From the NCBI RefSeq assembly GCF_003217155.1, contig NZ_QJSU01000004.1, positions 186,001-250,000 of the forward strand: a DNA stretch of 64,000 bases. Reading direction: 5' to 3'. The translations under genes and the position numbers were made by a program. The notes under the pieces are model-generated. The model saw nothing but the letters and a program-made list of their open reading frames with translations, did not search any database and was not told the DNA's origin. This document shows, in pieces, positions 18,800 to 28,537 of this stretch (positions are counted from its first letter, which is position 1; each line of letters opens with the position of its first letter). The DNA is from Psychrobacter fozii (GTDB taxonomy: Bacteria > Pseudomonadota > Gammaproteobacteria > Pseudomonadales > Moraxellaceae).

Positions 18800-18858
18800 G
18801 CCAACAAGTCTGCGATTAATATATTATTCTTATCGCAGACTTGTTGGCTTCTCTTTTT
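18800..18858 (+). terminator. Strong intrinsic terminator after the small lipoprotein gene
   Basis: A perfect 17-bp stem (GCCAACAAGTCTGCGAT and its complement) around a 15-nt loop, followed by TTCTCTTTTT. Confidence 0.88.
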
Positions 18859-18989
18859 GTGTGTACGCTTTTGGGGTAAACTACCCTATTCAATACTCAA
18901 TAGCTTCTAGTCAATCTATAAGTTATCGGTCTATAAAAAACCAATAAACAACTCGCTTTTAAGCTTTCATCTTCTTCGGTCTACTATTT

Positions 18990-20534
18990 ATGCGCAAACC
19001 CAATCTTTCAAGTATCAAACAAGCGAAGGTAATAACGCCTGCTAAAGATTTGGCGACGTTAGAAGCCGAGTTGGCTGAGCAAGCAAACAACCTTGAGGTC
19101 AATTTAGAAGATACCGTATTGCGTCTGAGCGATTATTTATCGGCGGTTGATATGGTTATCAAACAAACCTTTAATCACCGTGTATGGGTAAAAGCTGAAA
19201 TCCGTAATCTGTCGAGTAAAGGTGGTCATTACTATTTTGAATTGGCAGAAAAAGATGACGATGGCAAAGTTATTGCTAGCTGCCGTGGTAACCTTTGGCG
19301 CTTTAAAGCGGCACGTGTCTTAGCAAAGTTTGAGCGCGCAACCGGTATGCCACTAGATCGTGATTTGACGGTTTTATTAAAAGTATCGGCAGGTTTTCAT
19401 GCGCAATATGGCTTCTCGCTCACCATTGAAGACATCGATCCTAGCTATACGCTAGGTGATCTGGCACGACAATATGCGGAGATGGTCGACCGTTTGACAG
19501 GCGAAGGGTTATTACACCTCAATCAGCAATTGCCTATCCCGTTTGATATCGAGCATGTGCTGGTCATCGCTCCTGAAAAGGCCGCTGGACTGGGTGATTT
19601 TCAGGCAGATGCTGATCGCTTAGCAAGTACGGGTGCTTGTCATTTCCATTATCATAACGCCACCTTTCAAGGCAATCATGCGCCTGCCGAAATCCGTCAA
19701 GCCATCGTCAGCGCTCAGCAGCAATTTTACGACACATATCAGCGACTACCAGATTTATTAGTCATTATTCGTGGTGGCGGTGCCGTTGGTGATCTGGCCT
19801 ATCTCAATGATTATGAGCTGGCCGCTTTAGTCGCTGAGCAGCCTGTCCCTGTGTGGGTGGGCATTGGGCATGAGCGTGACAAAGTCATCTTAGATGAAGT
19901 CGCGCATACCAGCTTTGACACACCCTCAAAAGTTATCGCTGCGATTGGCAGTCATTTGGCGCAACTGGTCTCTCAGACACTACAATATCAAGCGCAAATC
20001 AAGCAAGCTGCTCAGCGTCAATTGAATACCGCCGAGCAACAAACCGCACGCCAATTGAGCCAAATACAGTCACAAACGATTGGGCAACTGACCGCCCTAC
20101 GGAAAGACAGCGATTATGCATGGCGCAATATTCAACAAAGCGCACAGCGCCAAGTAAAGCAAGCCATCAGACTGACAAGTGAGCTACGCGTACAAACACA
20201 AACCTCTGCTGAGCAGCAATTAGTAACGGCTGCTACTTATAGTCAGAATCATCAGAAATCTGTCATGCAAAATGCTCAGCAACAAGTCATACAAGCACAA
20301 CGTGACAGTGAGCATCTACGTGACATTGTGCTACTGCATCGACCGTCTCGTGTGCTCAAGCAAGGCTATACCATGCTGACTGACACAAAAGAAAAAAAGA
20401 TACTGACCAGTAGCACCCAGCTATCTCCTGAGCAAACTGTGCATATCGTCCTAAAAGACGGTAAGGCAAAAGCGCAGATTATTGATGTCAGTACGGATCA
20501 AAAAGCGACGGAAACCTCAGACATTCCAACTTAA
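18990..20534 (+). CDS. xseA: Exodeoxyribonuclease VII large subunit
   Basis: 514 residues. An N-terminal OB-fold-like domain (about 45-145, VWVKAEIRNLSSKGGHYYFELAE) precedes the catalytic core with VLVIAPEKAAGLGDFQADADR, LLVIIRGGGAVGDLAYLNDYELA, VWVGIGHERDKVILDEVAHTSFDTPSKVIA. A long Gln-rich coiled-coil region (about 325-450) follows, as in other XseA proteins. With XseB it degrades single-stranded DNA. The first 40 residues are an extra acidic segment. The start ATG lacks a strong ribosome site. xseB follows 63 nt downstream. Confidence 0.95.
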   Translation: MRKPNLSSIKQAKVITPAKDLATLEAELAEQANNLEVNLEDTVLRLSDYLSAVDMVIKQTFNHRVWVKAEIRNLSSKGGHYYFELAEKDDDGKVIASCRGNLWRFKAARVLAKFERATGMPLDRDLTVLLKVSAGFHAQYGFSLTIEDIDPSYTLGDLARQYAEMVDRLTGEGLLHLNQQLPIPFDIEHVLVIAPEKAAGLGDFQADADRLASTGACHFHYHNATFQGNHAPAEIRQAIVSAQQQFYDTYQRLPDLLVIIRGGGAVGDLAYLNDYELAALVAEQPVPVWVGIGHERDKVILDEVAHTSFDTPSKVIAAIGSHLAQLVSQTLQYQAQIKQAAQRQLNTAEQQTARQLSQIQSQTIGQLTALRKDSDYAWRNIQQSAQRQVKQAIRLTSELRVQTQTSAEQQLVTAATYSQNHQKSVMQNAQQQVIQAQRDSEHLRDIVLLHRPSRVLKQGYTMLTDTKEKKILTSSTQLSPEQTVHIVLKDGKAKAQIIDVSTDQKATETSDIPT

Positions 20535-20597
20535 CCACATAATAATATCTAACGATTACCCATCTACTTATCTTACCTTTAAAAATTAGGAAACTTT

Positions 20598-20843
20598 ATG
20601 ACTACCCCTACTCGCCGACGCAAAAAAGCCGCCCCAAAAACCTTTAAGGCGGCTTATGATATTCTAAAAACCAATGCGGCTGAATTACAGCAGCAGGACG
20701 AGCCTGACATTGATAACTTGATGACAACGGTTGAAGAGTCCATTGCGGCTTATCGCGTTTGTGAGACCCGCATCAATGCGGTACAACAAGCACTAGATGC
20801 CGCCTTTGCTGAAGACGTTAAATCTGATGAAGTAGACAGCTAA
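20598..20843 (+). CDS. xseB: Exodeoxyribonuclease VII small subunit
   Basis: 81 residues, the usual XseB size, with a basic N-terminus (TPTRRRKKAAPKTFKAAYDIL) and an acidic helical remainder ending in ETRINAVQQALDAAFAED. AGGAAACTTT precedes the ATG at a good distance. Position immediately after xseA supports the call, since sequence similarity in this small family is weak. It converges on pncB with a gap of only 7 nt. Confidence 0.88.
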   Translation: MTTPTRRRKKAAPKTFKAAYDILKTNAAELQQQDEPDIDNLMTTVEESIAAYRVCETRINAVQQALDAAFAEDVKSDEVDS

Positions 20844-20850
20844 GTTACAC

Positions 20851-22077
20851 TTACTCTGGCTCATCCACCTCAAAGACTTGGCGCAAATAGGCAAGATACG
20901 TGTCATTATTGATCATGGTCTTGCCTGGGCTATCAGAGAGTTTAGCCACTGGCTGACCGTTACACTCAACCAATTTCAGCACGATATTAATCGGTGTGAT
21001 TCCCATATCATTGGTCAGATTGGTGCCAATGCCAAAGCTGGTTCTAATGCGACCTTTGAAATATTGATGCAGCTCCCAAGCCTTGTCAAGATTCAAACCA
21101 TCACTAAAGGTGAGTATTTTAGTTTTGGGATCTATCTTCAATTTCTCATAATGAGCAATCGCCTTATCACCCCAAATATAGGGATCACCACTATCATGAC
21201 GTAATCCGTCAAACAGCTTGGCAAAATATAAATCAAAATCACGTAAGAATGCATCCATCCCAACGACATCGGTCAATGCAATACCCAAATCACCACGATA
21301 CTCATGTACCCATGCTTCAAGCGCAGCTTTTTGTGAATCACGCAAACGCACATCCAATGCCTGAAATGCCTGCATAAACTCATGCGCCATAGTGCCGATT
21401 GGCGTCATGCCTAATTTCTTTGCCAGATATACGTTTGATGTGCCACTAACGATTTTTGGTTCAGCGTGATGTAACGTCTGCACCACATGCGCTTGCCACG
21501 CTTTGCTAAACCGCCTACGAGTACCAAAATCAGCAACAATAAACGGTGGTGTATCACCGTTTTCTTTTGTCTGTTCTGCTGCATATTGATGCAATAAAAC
21601 AACTTTTTCATCGAGCCTACGCTGACCTTCTTCAATCACAATGTCACTTGATAATGCATCAAAATATAGTTCATTAACAATGGCTAAGACGAATACTTCA
21701 AAAAACATCGCTTGAATCATCGGCCCTTCAATATCGATAATCAAGCGACCTTCTTCATCGATACTGACAGTGATAAAGCGACGTTTCAGCTTAAACAGTT
21801 CTAGATAATCGACGAAATCTGAACGCATAAAGCGTAAACCGCGCAAATATTCCAACTCATCTTCTAAAAATCGCAGCTCGCACAAACTGTCTAATTGCCT
21901 CTCTAACTGCTCTTTAATATCAGCCAATGGATAGAGGGCATCTTGATTATTACGGCAGCGAAAACGATAGACACCATGCGTCTGTGGAAACTGATGCAGC
22001 ATAGCTTGTAACATCGTAAATTTATATAAGTCATTATCAAGTAACGAGGTAATAATAGGTGCATAGGTAGCGGTCAT
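20851..22077 (-). CDS. pncB: Nicotinate phosphoribosyltransferase
   Basis: 408 residues. [23 protein letters not shown] is the conserved N-terminus, and [47 protein letters not shown] (with the phosphorylatable His region), [13 protein letters not shown] and [16 protein letters not shown] are family motifs. The enzyme makes nicotinate mononucleotide from nicotinate and PRPP in NAD salvage. Length matches E. coli PncB (400). The gene appears monocistronic and runs convergent with xseAB. Confidence 0.97.
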   Translation of the reverse strand: MTATYAPIITSLLDNDLYKFTMLQAMLHQFPQTHGVYRFRCRNNQDALYPLADIKEQLERQLDSLCELRFLEDELEYLRGLRFMRSDFVDYLELFKLKRRFITVSIDEEGRLIIDIEGPMIQAMFFEVFVLAIVNELYFDALSSDIVIEEGQRRLDEKVVLLHQYAAEQTKENGDTPPFIVADFGTRRRFSKAWQAHVVQTLHHAEPKIVSGTSNVYLAKKLGMTPIGTMAHEFMQAFQALDVRLRDSQKAALEAWVHEYRGDLGIALTDVVGMDAFLRDFDLYFAKLFDGLRHDSGDPYIWGDKAIAHYEKLKIDPKTKILTFSDGLNLDKAWELHQYFKGRIRTSFGIGTNLTNDMGITPINIVLKLVECNGQPVAKLSDSPGKTMINNDTYLAYLRQVFEVDEPE

Positions 22078-22302
22078 GCTATGGCCTTAAAAAACACAAA
22101 AATAAGAAATAAACGCCACCCAATACTCAAAGCGACATCATATGCGAATAAGAAAAGATGAGGAATCATTAACAAGCCGTCAAGTATAACGAAGTTTGCC
22201 GTTTATTTCAGAGTTCGCGATTAATTGCAGCAGAATTACTACGATTACTCACATCTTCCATTTAAATATCGCACAAACCTATCAATAAATACTGAACACG
22301 CT

Positions 22303-23187
22303 TTACGCTTTAGCACGCATAAACTGTGCGACATAGTCATCCGCCGGATTGTGGCGTAAATCATTGGGTGTGCCCGTTTGTACTAAGCGTCCGCCATTCA
22401 AGATACTGATACGCTGACCAACTTTGACCGCTTCATCTATGCCATGAGTGATAAAGACAATAGTCTTATGTAACCGCTCTTGTAGCTCAAGTAGTTGGTC
22501 TTGCAATTGAGCACGAATGAGTGGATCAAGTGCAGAGAACGCCTCATCCATCAGTAAGATTGGATTATCAGTGGCCAAAGCACGCGCCAGACCCACACGC
22601 TGCTGCATGCCCCCTGACAACTCATCCGGATAGCTATGCTCCAGATTAGGTAACCCCACCTCATTTAGCCAATGCCGCGCGACCTCGTGGCGCTCTTCGG
22701 TACTCATTTTTCGCACACGTAAACCGTAAGCGACGTTTTGCATAACTGTCATATGCGGCACGAGGCCAAAGTGCTGAAAGACCATACTGACAGTTTGTTG
22801 GCGATAGTGTTGCAGATCCTGATCATTCAGCTCTAATACATTGATAGCCGCAGATGGTTTTTGTGTAGCTGCAGGTTCATCGGCATCTGTGATAGTGGTC
22901 TGCGTATCGATACTCGTATCAACCCATATCTTGCCACTGGTTGGATCAATTAGACGGTTGATATGCCGTATCAAGGTTGATTTACCGGATCCTGACAGCC
23001 CCATAATACAGTGTAGCTCGCCCGCTTTAACGTCTAAATTAATATCATACAGCCCAACCGAATAGCCCGTTTGCTGTTTTACCGCAGCACTATCCATGCC
23101 TTCAGCCAATAATGCCATCACAGACTTTGCTTGCGTACTGCTAGCATTATAAATCTTACTGATATTTTCTAGCCGGATATGATTCAT
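22303..23187 (-). CDS. Glycine betaine/choline ABC transporter ATPase (ProV/OpuAA type)
   Basis: 294 residues. Walker A GLSGSGKSTLIRHINRL, Q-loop VSMVFQHFGLVPHM, signature LSGGMQQRVGLARAL and Walker B PILLMDEAFSALDP are intact. The first 60 residues carry the ProV-type lead-in (an N-terminal helix with GYSVGLYDINLDV). It ends shortly after the ATPase core and lacks the C-terminal CBS pair that regulates E. coli ProV (400 residues). A polar insert (about 105-125, Thr/Ala rich) lies between Walker A and the Q-loop. The gene follows the fused binding-protein/permease gene by 123 nt on the same strand and should power it. Confidence 0.92.
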   Translation of the reverse strand: MNHIRLENISKIYNASSTQAKSVMALLAEGMDSAAVKQQTGYSVGLYDINLDVKAGELHCIMGLSGSGKSTLIRHINRLIDPTSGKIWVDTSIDTQTTITDADEPAATQKPSAAINVLELNDQDLQHYRQQTVSMVFQHFGLVPHMTVMQNVAYGLRVRKMSTEERHEVARHWLNEVGLPNLEHSYPDELSGGMQQRVGLARALATDNPILLMDEAFSALDPLIRAQLQDQLLELQERLHKTIVFITHGIDEAVKVGQRISILNGGRLVQTGTPNDLRHNPADDYVAQFMRAKA

Positions 23188-23310
23188 TGCGGTTCTCGCT
23201 ATTGGTATTTTTTATTGAGGCGTATCTTCATTGTTAGCCCATTCAAACGTTCATCTTCAAACTCTCATATTCAAATGTCAGCTTACTTTCTTTTATAGTC
23301 GACCAAACCA

Positions 23311-25251
23311 TTAACCAATCGAGTGTCTGCTCGCGTCAATCGTTTTTTGACGGGCACGTTTGCCTTGACCAAATGCCTGAGTAATACGGTCAATAATAAT
23401 AGCCACGATGACAATCGCCGTACCTGCTTGTAAGCCTTGACCGATATTGAGGGTTTGAATAGATTGCAAAACATCTTCACCAAGACCAGGCGCGCCAATC
23501 ATAGAAGCGAGGACCACCATAGATAGAGACATCATCACCGCTTGATTGACGCCTGCCATGATACTAGGCAATGCTTGTGGCAATTTAATCCAAATAAGTA
23601 ACTGCAAATGTGTGCTACCAAATGAGCGCCCCGCCTCTACCATCTCATGATTGACTTGCGTAATCCCTAATGTCGTCAGACGAATTAATGGTGGCAGTGC
23701 ATAAATAATGGTGGCAAACAATGCAGGCACTTTACCAATCCCAAATAACATGAGCACTGGTATGAGATAAACAAAGCTTGGCATGGTCTGCATGACATCC
23801 AGTATCGGTGTCACAATCTTGCGCAGCAGCTTACTGCCAGCCATCGCAATACCAATAGGAATACCAATCACCACTGTGACCAATACTGACACGATGAGCA
23901 AGGCAAAAGTATCAATCAACGCACCCCATAGTCCAAATGCACCAATGAGGAACAGCCCTGCACCGCATGCCAGCGCAAACCAAACCTTACGCACACCAAA
24001 CCAGCCCAGCACCGTGACAAACGCAATAATCAACCATGGTGGAATGGCTGTTAATAGGCGCTCAATCGGTAGCAATAAATAGGTTAATGCCATCGTACTG
24101 ATGCTGCGAAATACGTCACCGTAATTTTGGACGACACTTGCCAATATATTATTAAGCGGTGTCTCAAGTGACCATGAGGGGAAGCTTGATGCGAGGCCGA
24201 GCTGGTTATCACTGGCAGAGTTATTATTAACAGCCGTACTGTCGATAGCATCGCCTGTTAAGCTGATACCTAACTTCGCCGCAAGATTGGTAGCAGCCTC
24301 ATCGGACAACCACGCTTGCCAAACATTCGGGTTCTCACGCAAAAACACCAATGCTTGCTCGTCTCCGCTACGTTTGCTTTCACTCATTTCTAAGATAGCG
24401 CCATTGAGCTCATCAGAAGTAAACTGTATTTTTTTGAAGACATCCGCCAGCTCAGGATTAGACTCAATAAATGGCGTAGAGACTGCAATACCTAAAGGCG
24501 ATACAGGGAATCCAGAGACACAATCCATAGCACCATCTGCTAGTAACAAATCCTGCCAACAGGCGTCGTTATGGGCAGGAAACGCTAATGGCGCGAAATC
24601 ATACTTTGCCATCAGGCCAGTAGGCTGCCAGTAGTAAAATAAGAGTGGCTTATGCTGCTCAAAGGCAGAAGAAATTTCGGCATCAAGCGCAGCACCTGTA
24701 CCAGGATGAGCATTGTTGAAGGTACTGTCTAGACCTGTGGTTTTTAGCAATCGTGTATTGAATATCTCACACGTCCAACCAGAGGGACAGTTCATAAAAC
24801 GAGACTTGCTAGGGTCTTCAGGATCTTTAAACAGCTCAGCGTGTTTAGGCAGATCCTGATAACTGCGTAGACCTGGATTTTCTTCTAATACATAGTCAGG
24901 AACATACCAACCTTGGGTTGCGCCGCCCTTAAGCGTATCACCAATGATTGCTACCTTATTCTGCTCAACGGCCTTCTCCATGATTGGTGAGCGACCAACC
25001 CACTGCTCCCCAATGACTTGGATATCATTTTGTGACAACGCCGTATCAAGCGCAGGACCTGCCCCTGGTACCTCTTCGACTGTACAACCGTAACCCTCTT
25101 CAGCGATGTACTTGAGCACCCCTGAGGTAAACTGACCACTCTCCCATGTCAACGCGCCAAATTTAATCGGCGACTCGCAAGCTGCTGACGCCGATATCGG
25201 CAGTAACAGCACGCTCATACAGAGTAAACTTAACGCAATCCATTGGCGCAT
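23311..25251 (-). CDS. Fused substrate-binding protein and permease of a betaine/choline ABC transporter
   Basis: 646 residues. A signal peptide ends around residue 23 (SASA-AC). Residues about 24-335 form an OpuAC/ProX-like binding domain with aromatic-rich segments (WESGQF, YYWQPTGL) of the kind that build the quaternary-amine cage, and Cys pairs. After a linker, residues about 385-635 are a ProW-type permease with the coupling loop region EAGRSFGSTHLQLLIWIKLPQALPSIMAG. The fusion order is binding protein first, then permease, opposite to the permease-first OpuABC of Lactococcus. It should import osmoprotectants; substrate not proven. Confidence 0.92.
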   Translation of the reverse strand: MRQWIALSLLCMSVLLLPISASAACESPIKFGALTWESGQFTSGVLKYIAEEGYGCTVEEVPGAGPALDTALSQNDIQVIGEQWVGRSPIMEKAVEQNKVAIIGDTLKGGATQGWYVPDYVLEENPGLRSYQDLPKHAELFKDPEDPSKSRFMNCPSGWTCEIFNTRLLKTTGLDSTFNNAHPGTGAALDAEISSAFEQHKPLLFYYWQPTGLMAKYDFAPLAFPAHNDACWQDLLLADGAMDCVSGFPVSPLGIAVSTPFIESNPELADVFKKIQFTSDELNGAILEMSESKRSGDEQALVFLRENPNVWQAWLSDEAATNLAAKLGISLTGDAIDSTAVNNNSASDNQLGLASSFPSWSLETPLNNILASVVQNYGDVFRSISTMALTYLLLPIERLLTAIPPWLIIAFVTVLGWFGVRKVWFALACGAGLFLIGAFGLWGALIDTFALLIVSVLVTVVIGIPIGIAMAGSKLLRKIVTPILDVMQTMPSFVYLIPVLMLFGIGKVPALFATIIYALPPLIRLTTLGITQVNHEMVEAGRSFGSTHLQLLIWIKLPQALPSIMAGVNQAVMMSLSMVVLASMIGAPGLGEDVLQSIQTLNIGQGLQAGTAIVIVAIIIDRITQAFGQGKRARQKTIDASRHSIG

Positions 25252-25445
25252 GGGGTGTCCTATTAATAATTGATACGGTACTAGAGCGATGATACGATAC
25301 TTCTGTCTAGACTTATAACAAAGTGTAGCGACTTATCAGACTGATGACAAATGCTTATTTTTTGGTTATTCAGCTCCATTGTCACTCTGCTAATAGTATG
25401 AAGAATAGCGATTAAACCTTATCAATCTACTCATATTTTTGACAA

Positions 25446-25480
25446 AAAAATAGCACTTACCTAAGTAAATGCTATTTCTT
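25446..25480 (-). terminator. Terminator downstream of the aldehyde dehydrogenase gene
   Basis: AAATAGCA...TTAC/GTAA...TGCTATTT stem; on the minus strand it ends in a T-tract, fitting the aldehyde dehydrogenase transcript. The rest of the 350-nt interval 25252-25601 shows nothing recognisable apart from the upstream region of the transporter operon. Confidence 0.7.
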
Positions 25481-25601
25481 ATCATATTGTCTGTTTAGCA
25501 TATCAATGATATGACCCTGACATAGTCAAAACAGCTGCTTAAACACAGTAATATTAAAAGCATCGCTATTTCAAACTTGAATATATCACTACTTCAAAAT
25601 A

Positions 25602-27086
25602 CTATTTCAAAAACAGTGCCATAGCCTTTTTGAACAATCCACCATAAGGCGGTAATAACAGATTCAGACCGTTGAGCTTCGATTGTATAAACACGGGTTT
25701 CATATGACTTAAACGCTCGAATCCCGCTTTGCCATGGTAAACACCAGTACCTGATTCACCGACACCGCCAAACGGCAGATCATGCTGGGCCACATGTATC
25801 AGAACTTCATTGATACACAGACCGCCAGAGACCGTGTTATTACGCACTTTTTCGATACCACCATAGTTCTCACCGAAAATGTATAAGGCTAACGGTCGTG
25901 GACGTGCATTCACAAACGCAATCGCATCATCAAGCGTCTCGTAATGCATCAATGGCAGTATCGGTGCAAAAATCTCATTTTGCATAACGGCACTATCAGG
26001 TGCAGGCTCACTCACAATCACTGGCGGCATTAAACGCGTTTCGATATTGGCCTCAACAGCAGTAAGCGGACGTATCTCGTTACCTGACAACGAATCAAGA
26101 TAGCCTTTGACTCGTTTAAACTGGTCACCATTGATGATGCGCGAATAATCTGGATTGTTTTCAATATTAGGATAGTGTTTTTCCATCCACGCTTTTGCCA
26201 AACTGATGAACTGCTCATGATATTGACGTTGAATCAACACATAGTCAGGGGCAATACAGGTTTGACCAGCATTTAATGTCTTGCCCATCATCACTCGATT
26301 GACCACAGACTCTAGATTGGCATCATCCAATACAACCACGGGAGACTTACCACCAAGCTCAAGCGTGACTGGCGTCAAATTAGGAGCAGCCGCTGCCATG
26401 ACTTTTTTGCCCACTGCCGTTGACCCTGTATAAAGCAGGTGATCAAACGGTAACGAGCTAAATGCAGCAGCGATATCGACCTCGCCTAAAACCACACAGA
26501 CCATGTCTGGAGAAAAATACCGCGCAACCGCATCCGCAAATGCTTGGGCAAATTGCGGTGCTGCTTCACTCATTTTAATCATCACCCGATTGCCCGCCGT
26601 CAACGCATCAATCAACGGCCCTACTGCCAAAAACAACGGGTAGTTCCAAGGCACCATGATACCGACGACACCTAGTGGCTGCGGCTGGATTTCGTTGTGA
26701 GCTGGCATATACAAGGCTGAAATAGAAGCACGCTGAGTTTTCATCCATTTTTTGCCATGTTTTTTGGCATGGCTGATACCCGTAAAGCTCGGAAACAGCT
26801 CGGCAAACTGCGTCTCCGACTCACTACGATAACCAAAATCTGCATTGATTGCCTTAGCAAAACTGACTTGATTATCGCTGAGCATGATCTCTAAGTTGTC
26901 GAGTTGCGTCTCACGAGTTGCCCAATCATTGATTGGCTTCGTCCGGCTTAGTGCTTGCAGATGTGCAAACTGTGCGTGCATCTCATCAATAGTATTGGCG
27001 GTACTAAGCATTTTAGGCGCTCCTTGTGTGACTAGACTGGTATCGATTGCAGTCTGCTCGCTAGTATTTTGGTTGTTATCTGTCAT
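25602..27086 (-). CDS. calB: Coniferyl-aldehyde-type aldehyde dehydrogenase
   Basis: 494 residues. The NAD(P)-dependent aldehyde dehydrogenase core is complete: GVVGIMVPWNYPLFLA, TLELGGKSPVVVLDD with the general-base Glu, NAGQTCIAPDYVLI with the catalytic Cys, and NEIFAPILPL. The GVYHGKAGFERLSHMKPVF ending and the CIAPDY context are characteristic of the coniferyl aldehyde dehydrogenase subgroup (CalB) and related membrane-associated fatty aldehyde dehydrogenases; a hydrophobic C-tail (GLFKKAMALFLK) fits. The physiological aldehyde is not deducible and the symbol is tentative. No neighbouring aromatic-catabolism genes. Confidence 0.85.
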   Translation of the reverse strand: MTDNNQNTSEQTAIDTSLVTQGAPKMLSTANTIDEMHAQFAHLQALSRTKPINDWATRETQLDNLEIMLSDNQVSFAKAINADFGYRSESETQFAELFPSFTGISHAKKHGKKWMKTQRASISALYMPAHNEIQPQPLGVVGIMVPWNYPLFLAVGPLIDALTAGNRVMIKMSEAAPQFAQAFADAVARYFSPDMVCVVLGEVDIAAAFSSLPFDHLLYTGSTAVGKKVMAAAAPNLTPVTLELGGKSPVVVLDDANLESVVNRVMMGKTLNAGQTCIAPDYVLIQRQYHEQFISLAKAWMEKHYPNIENNPDYSRIINGDQFKRVKGYLDSLSGNEIRPLTAVEANIETRLMPPVIVSEPAPDSAVMQNEIFAPILPLMHYETLDDAIAFVNARPRPLALYIFGENYGGIEKVRNNTVSGGLCINEVLIHVAQHDLPFGGVGESGTGVYHGKAGFERLSHMKPVFIQSKLNGLNLLLPPYGGLFKKAMALFLK

Positions 27087-27264
27087 TTAGCTTCCTTGTT
27101 ATATGTCTTGGCGTCACTATACTATCTTGGGTTATAGCTTTTATATTGGGTCACAGACTCTATATTTCTAGTCAAGGGATTGCGGCAATGGCAACCTCTA
27201 AACGACAAATAATCGTGAGCCTCCATTCATTACATTCTAATGTAGCCTAGTCGATAGCCAATGA

Positions 27265-27390
27265 ACAGCAGATTCAGTTGACTACTGCGTCTGTACACAG
27301 CTGGCCTTTATGAGTTTTACAGAGGCGGAATTTACAAAGTCTCAATTTATAAAGGTACAGTGTACTGAGGCAGTTTTTACACAGGCATAA
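27265..27390 (+). pseudogene. Relic of a pentapeptide-repeat coding sequence
   Basis: Five consecutive 15-nt units begin at 27316, 27331, 27346, 27361 and 27376 (consensus near TTTACAGAGGC). Read in frame they give MSFTE AEFTK SQFIK VQCTE AVFTQ A and a stop at 27388. The pattern (small residue, polar, Phe/Leu/Cys in the centre, then Thr and a polar residue) is that of pentapeptide-repeat proteins. Upstream codons to 27265 continue weakly in phase (DYCVC TQLAF). No full gene or ribosome site is present, so I read it as an eroded fragment. The rest of the 419-nt gap (27087-27505) shows nothing else. Confidence 0.4.
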
Positions 27391-27505
27391 AATATAACCT
27401 TGGGTGGCAATCTGAAAAACTGCTACACTTCATATCAAGAAACGACACCTCCAAAATATTAATAATTCAAACTTTTAAACCAGAAACAATAAGACTGTTA
27501 CTCTC

Positions 27506-28339
27506 ATGGAAAATATCACGCAACCGCTCAATGAAACATTTATCACTAAATATCTATCAGCAGCCGACTATAATCCGACCCATGATGCAATGCTTGAGCG
27601 TACGCTTGAGCGTATTGCCTTAAAAAAAGAGCAAGGTGTACGCACACCTGATGAATTATGGATTGTCGATCACAATGACGTCTATACTTTAGGGCAGGCA
27701 GGCAAAGAAGAGCACATATTACAGCGCACTGACACCCCAATTATCAAGACTGATCGCGGTGGTCAAGTCACTTGGCACGGACACGGGCAACTGGTTGTTT
27801 ATTGGTTATTCGACTTACACAGCTTGGGCTGGAGTGTGCGCAACTTAGTCTCACATGCAGAACAAGCTATCGAAGATGTGATGAACGAATGCTTACAAGA
27901 CTCAGATGTCTCGAAGAGTGACAATATCAGCGCCCACGCACGTCGCGATGCACCCGGTGTTTACTTATATGCGGATATGCCTGAACCAGATAGCCATGCC
28001 GATATGCAAATCAACGACACACCTGATGATGATAAAATCATGCTAGGCAAAATGGCCTCGCTGGGCTTTAAGATTAAACACGGCTTTAGCTACCATGGTA
28101 TCGCTGTCAATTTAAATTGTGATCTGTCAGCATTTAACGCCATCAATCCTTGCGGTTATGCTGGCATGCAAATGTTGCGACTGTCTGACTTTGTAACCAT
28201 GCAGAAAGCGCCAAGTGCACAAGATACTCAACAGATAAGCAACGCTTTAAGCTATGAGCAAGTAACTCAGAAGCTGATTGATAATATTGCCAAACGCCAT
28301 GCTGGACTGATTGAGTTACGAGCACTCGCACCCAAATAA
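27506..28339 (+). CDS. lipB: Octanoyltransferase LipB
   Basis: 277 residues. TDRGGQVTWHGHGQLVVYWLFDL is the signature region, GKMASLGFKIKHGFSYHGIAVNLN carries the conserved Lys, and INPCGYAGM the catalytic Cys. LipB transfers octanoyl groups from acyl carrier protein to lipoyl domains. The protein is longer than E. coli LipB (213) because of an N-terminal stretch and an acidic insertion (about residues 155-182) between the PGVYLYA strand and the catalytic Lys loop. The usual partner lipA is not adjacent. Confidence 0.94.
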   Translation: MENITQPLNETFITKYLSAADYNPTHDAMLERTLERIALKKEQGVRTPDELWIVDHNDVYTLGQAGKEEHILQRTDTPIIKTDRGGQVTWHGHGQLVVYWLFDLHSLGWSVRNLVSHAEQAIEDVMNECLQDSDVSKSDNISAHARRDAPGVYLYADMPEPDSHADMQINDTPDDDKIMLGKMASLGFKIKHGFSYHGIAVNLNCDLSAFNAINPCGYAGMQMLRLSDFVTMQKAPSAQDTQQISNALSYEQVTQKLIDNIAKRHAGLIELRALAPK

Positions 28340-28429
28340 ATGCTTTGAGTTCATTTTTGTATAATCCTTTTTTGCATAATCTCTTGCGCCCTTAGACTTA
28401 AGCAATATGAGAAAATTTGTAGCAAACTT

Positions 28430-28437
28430 GCTATAAT
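28430..28437 (+). promoter_or_regulatory. Extended -10 promoter upstream of ppa
   Basis: TTGCTATAATCGC contains an extended -10 box (TGCTATAAT) about 100 nt before the ppa ATG. The -35 region is weak. Same form as the element upstream of yajC. Confidence 0.5.
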
Positions 28438-28537
28438 CGCTGTCGGTACAATTGGTGCAGCGATGATATGACAATATTGCAGCCCAACCCCTATATACTA
28501 TTCAAATATTTAAAACAAAATAGAACTGGAGCAGTTT

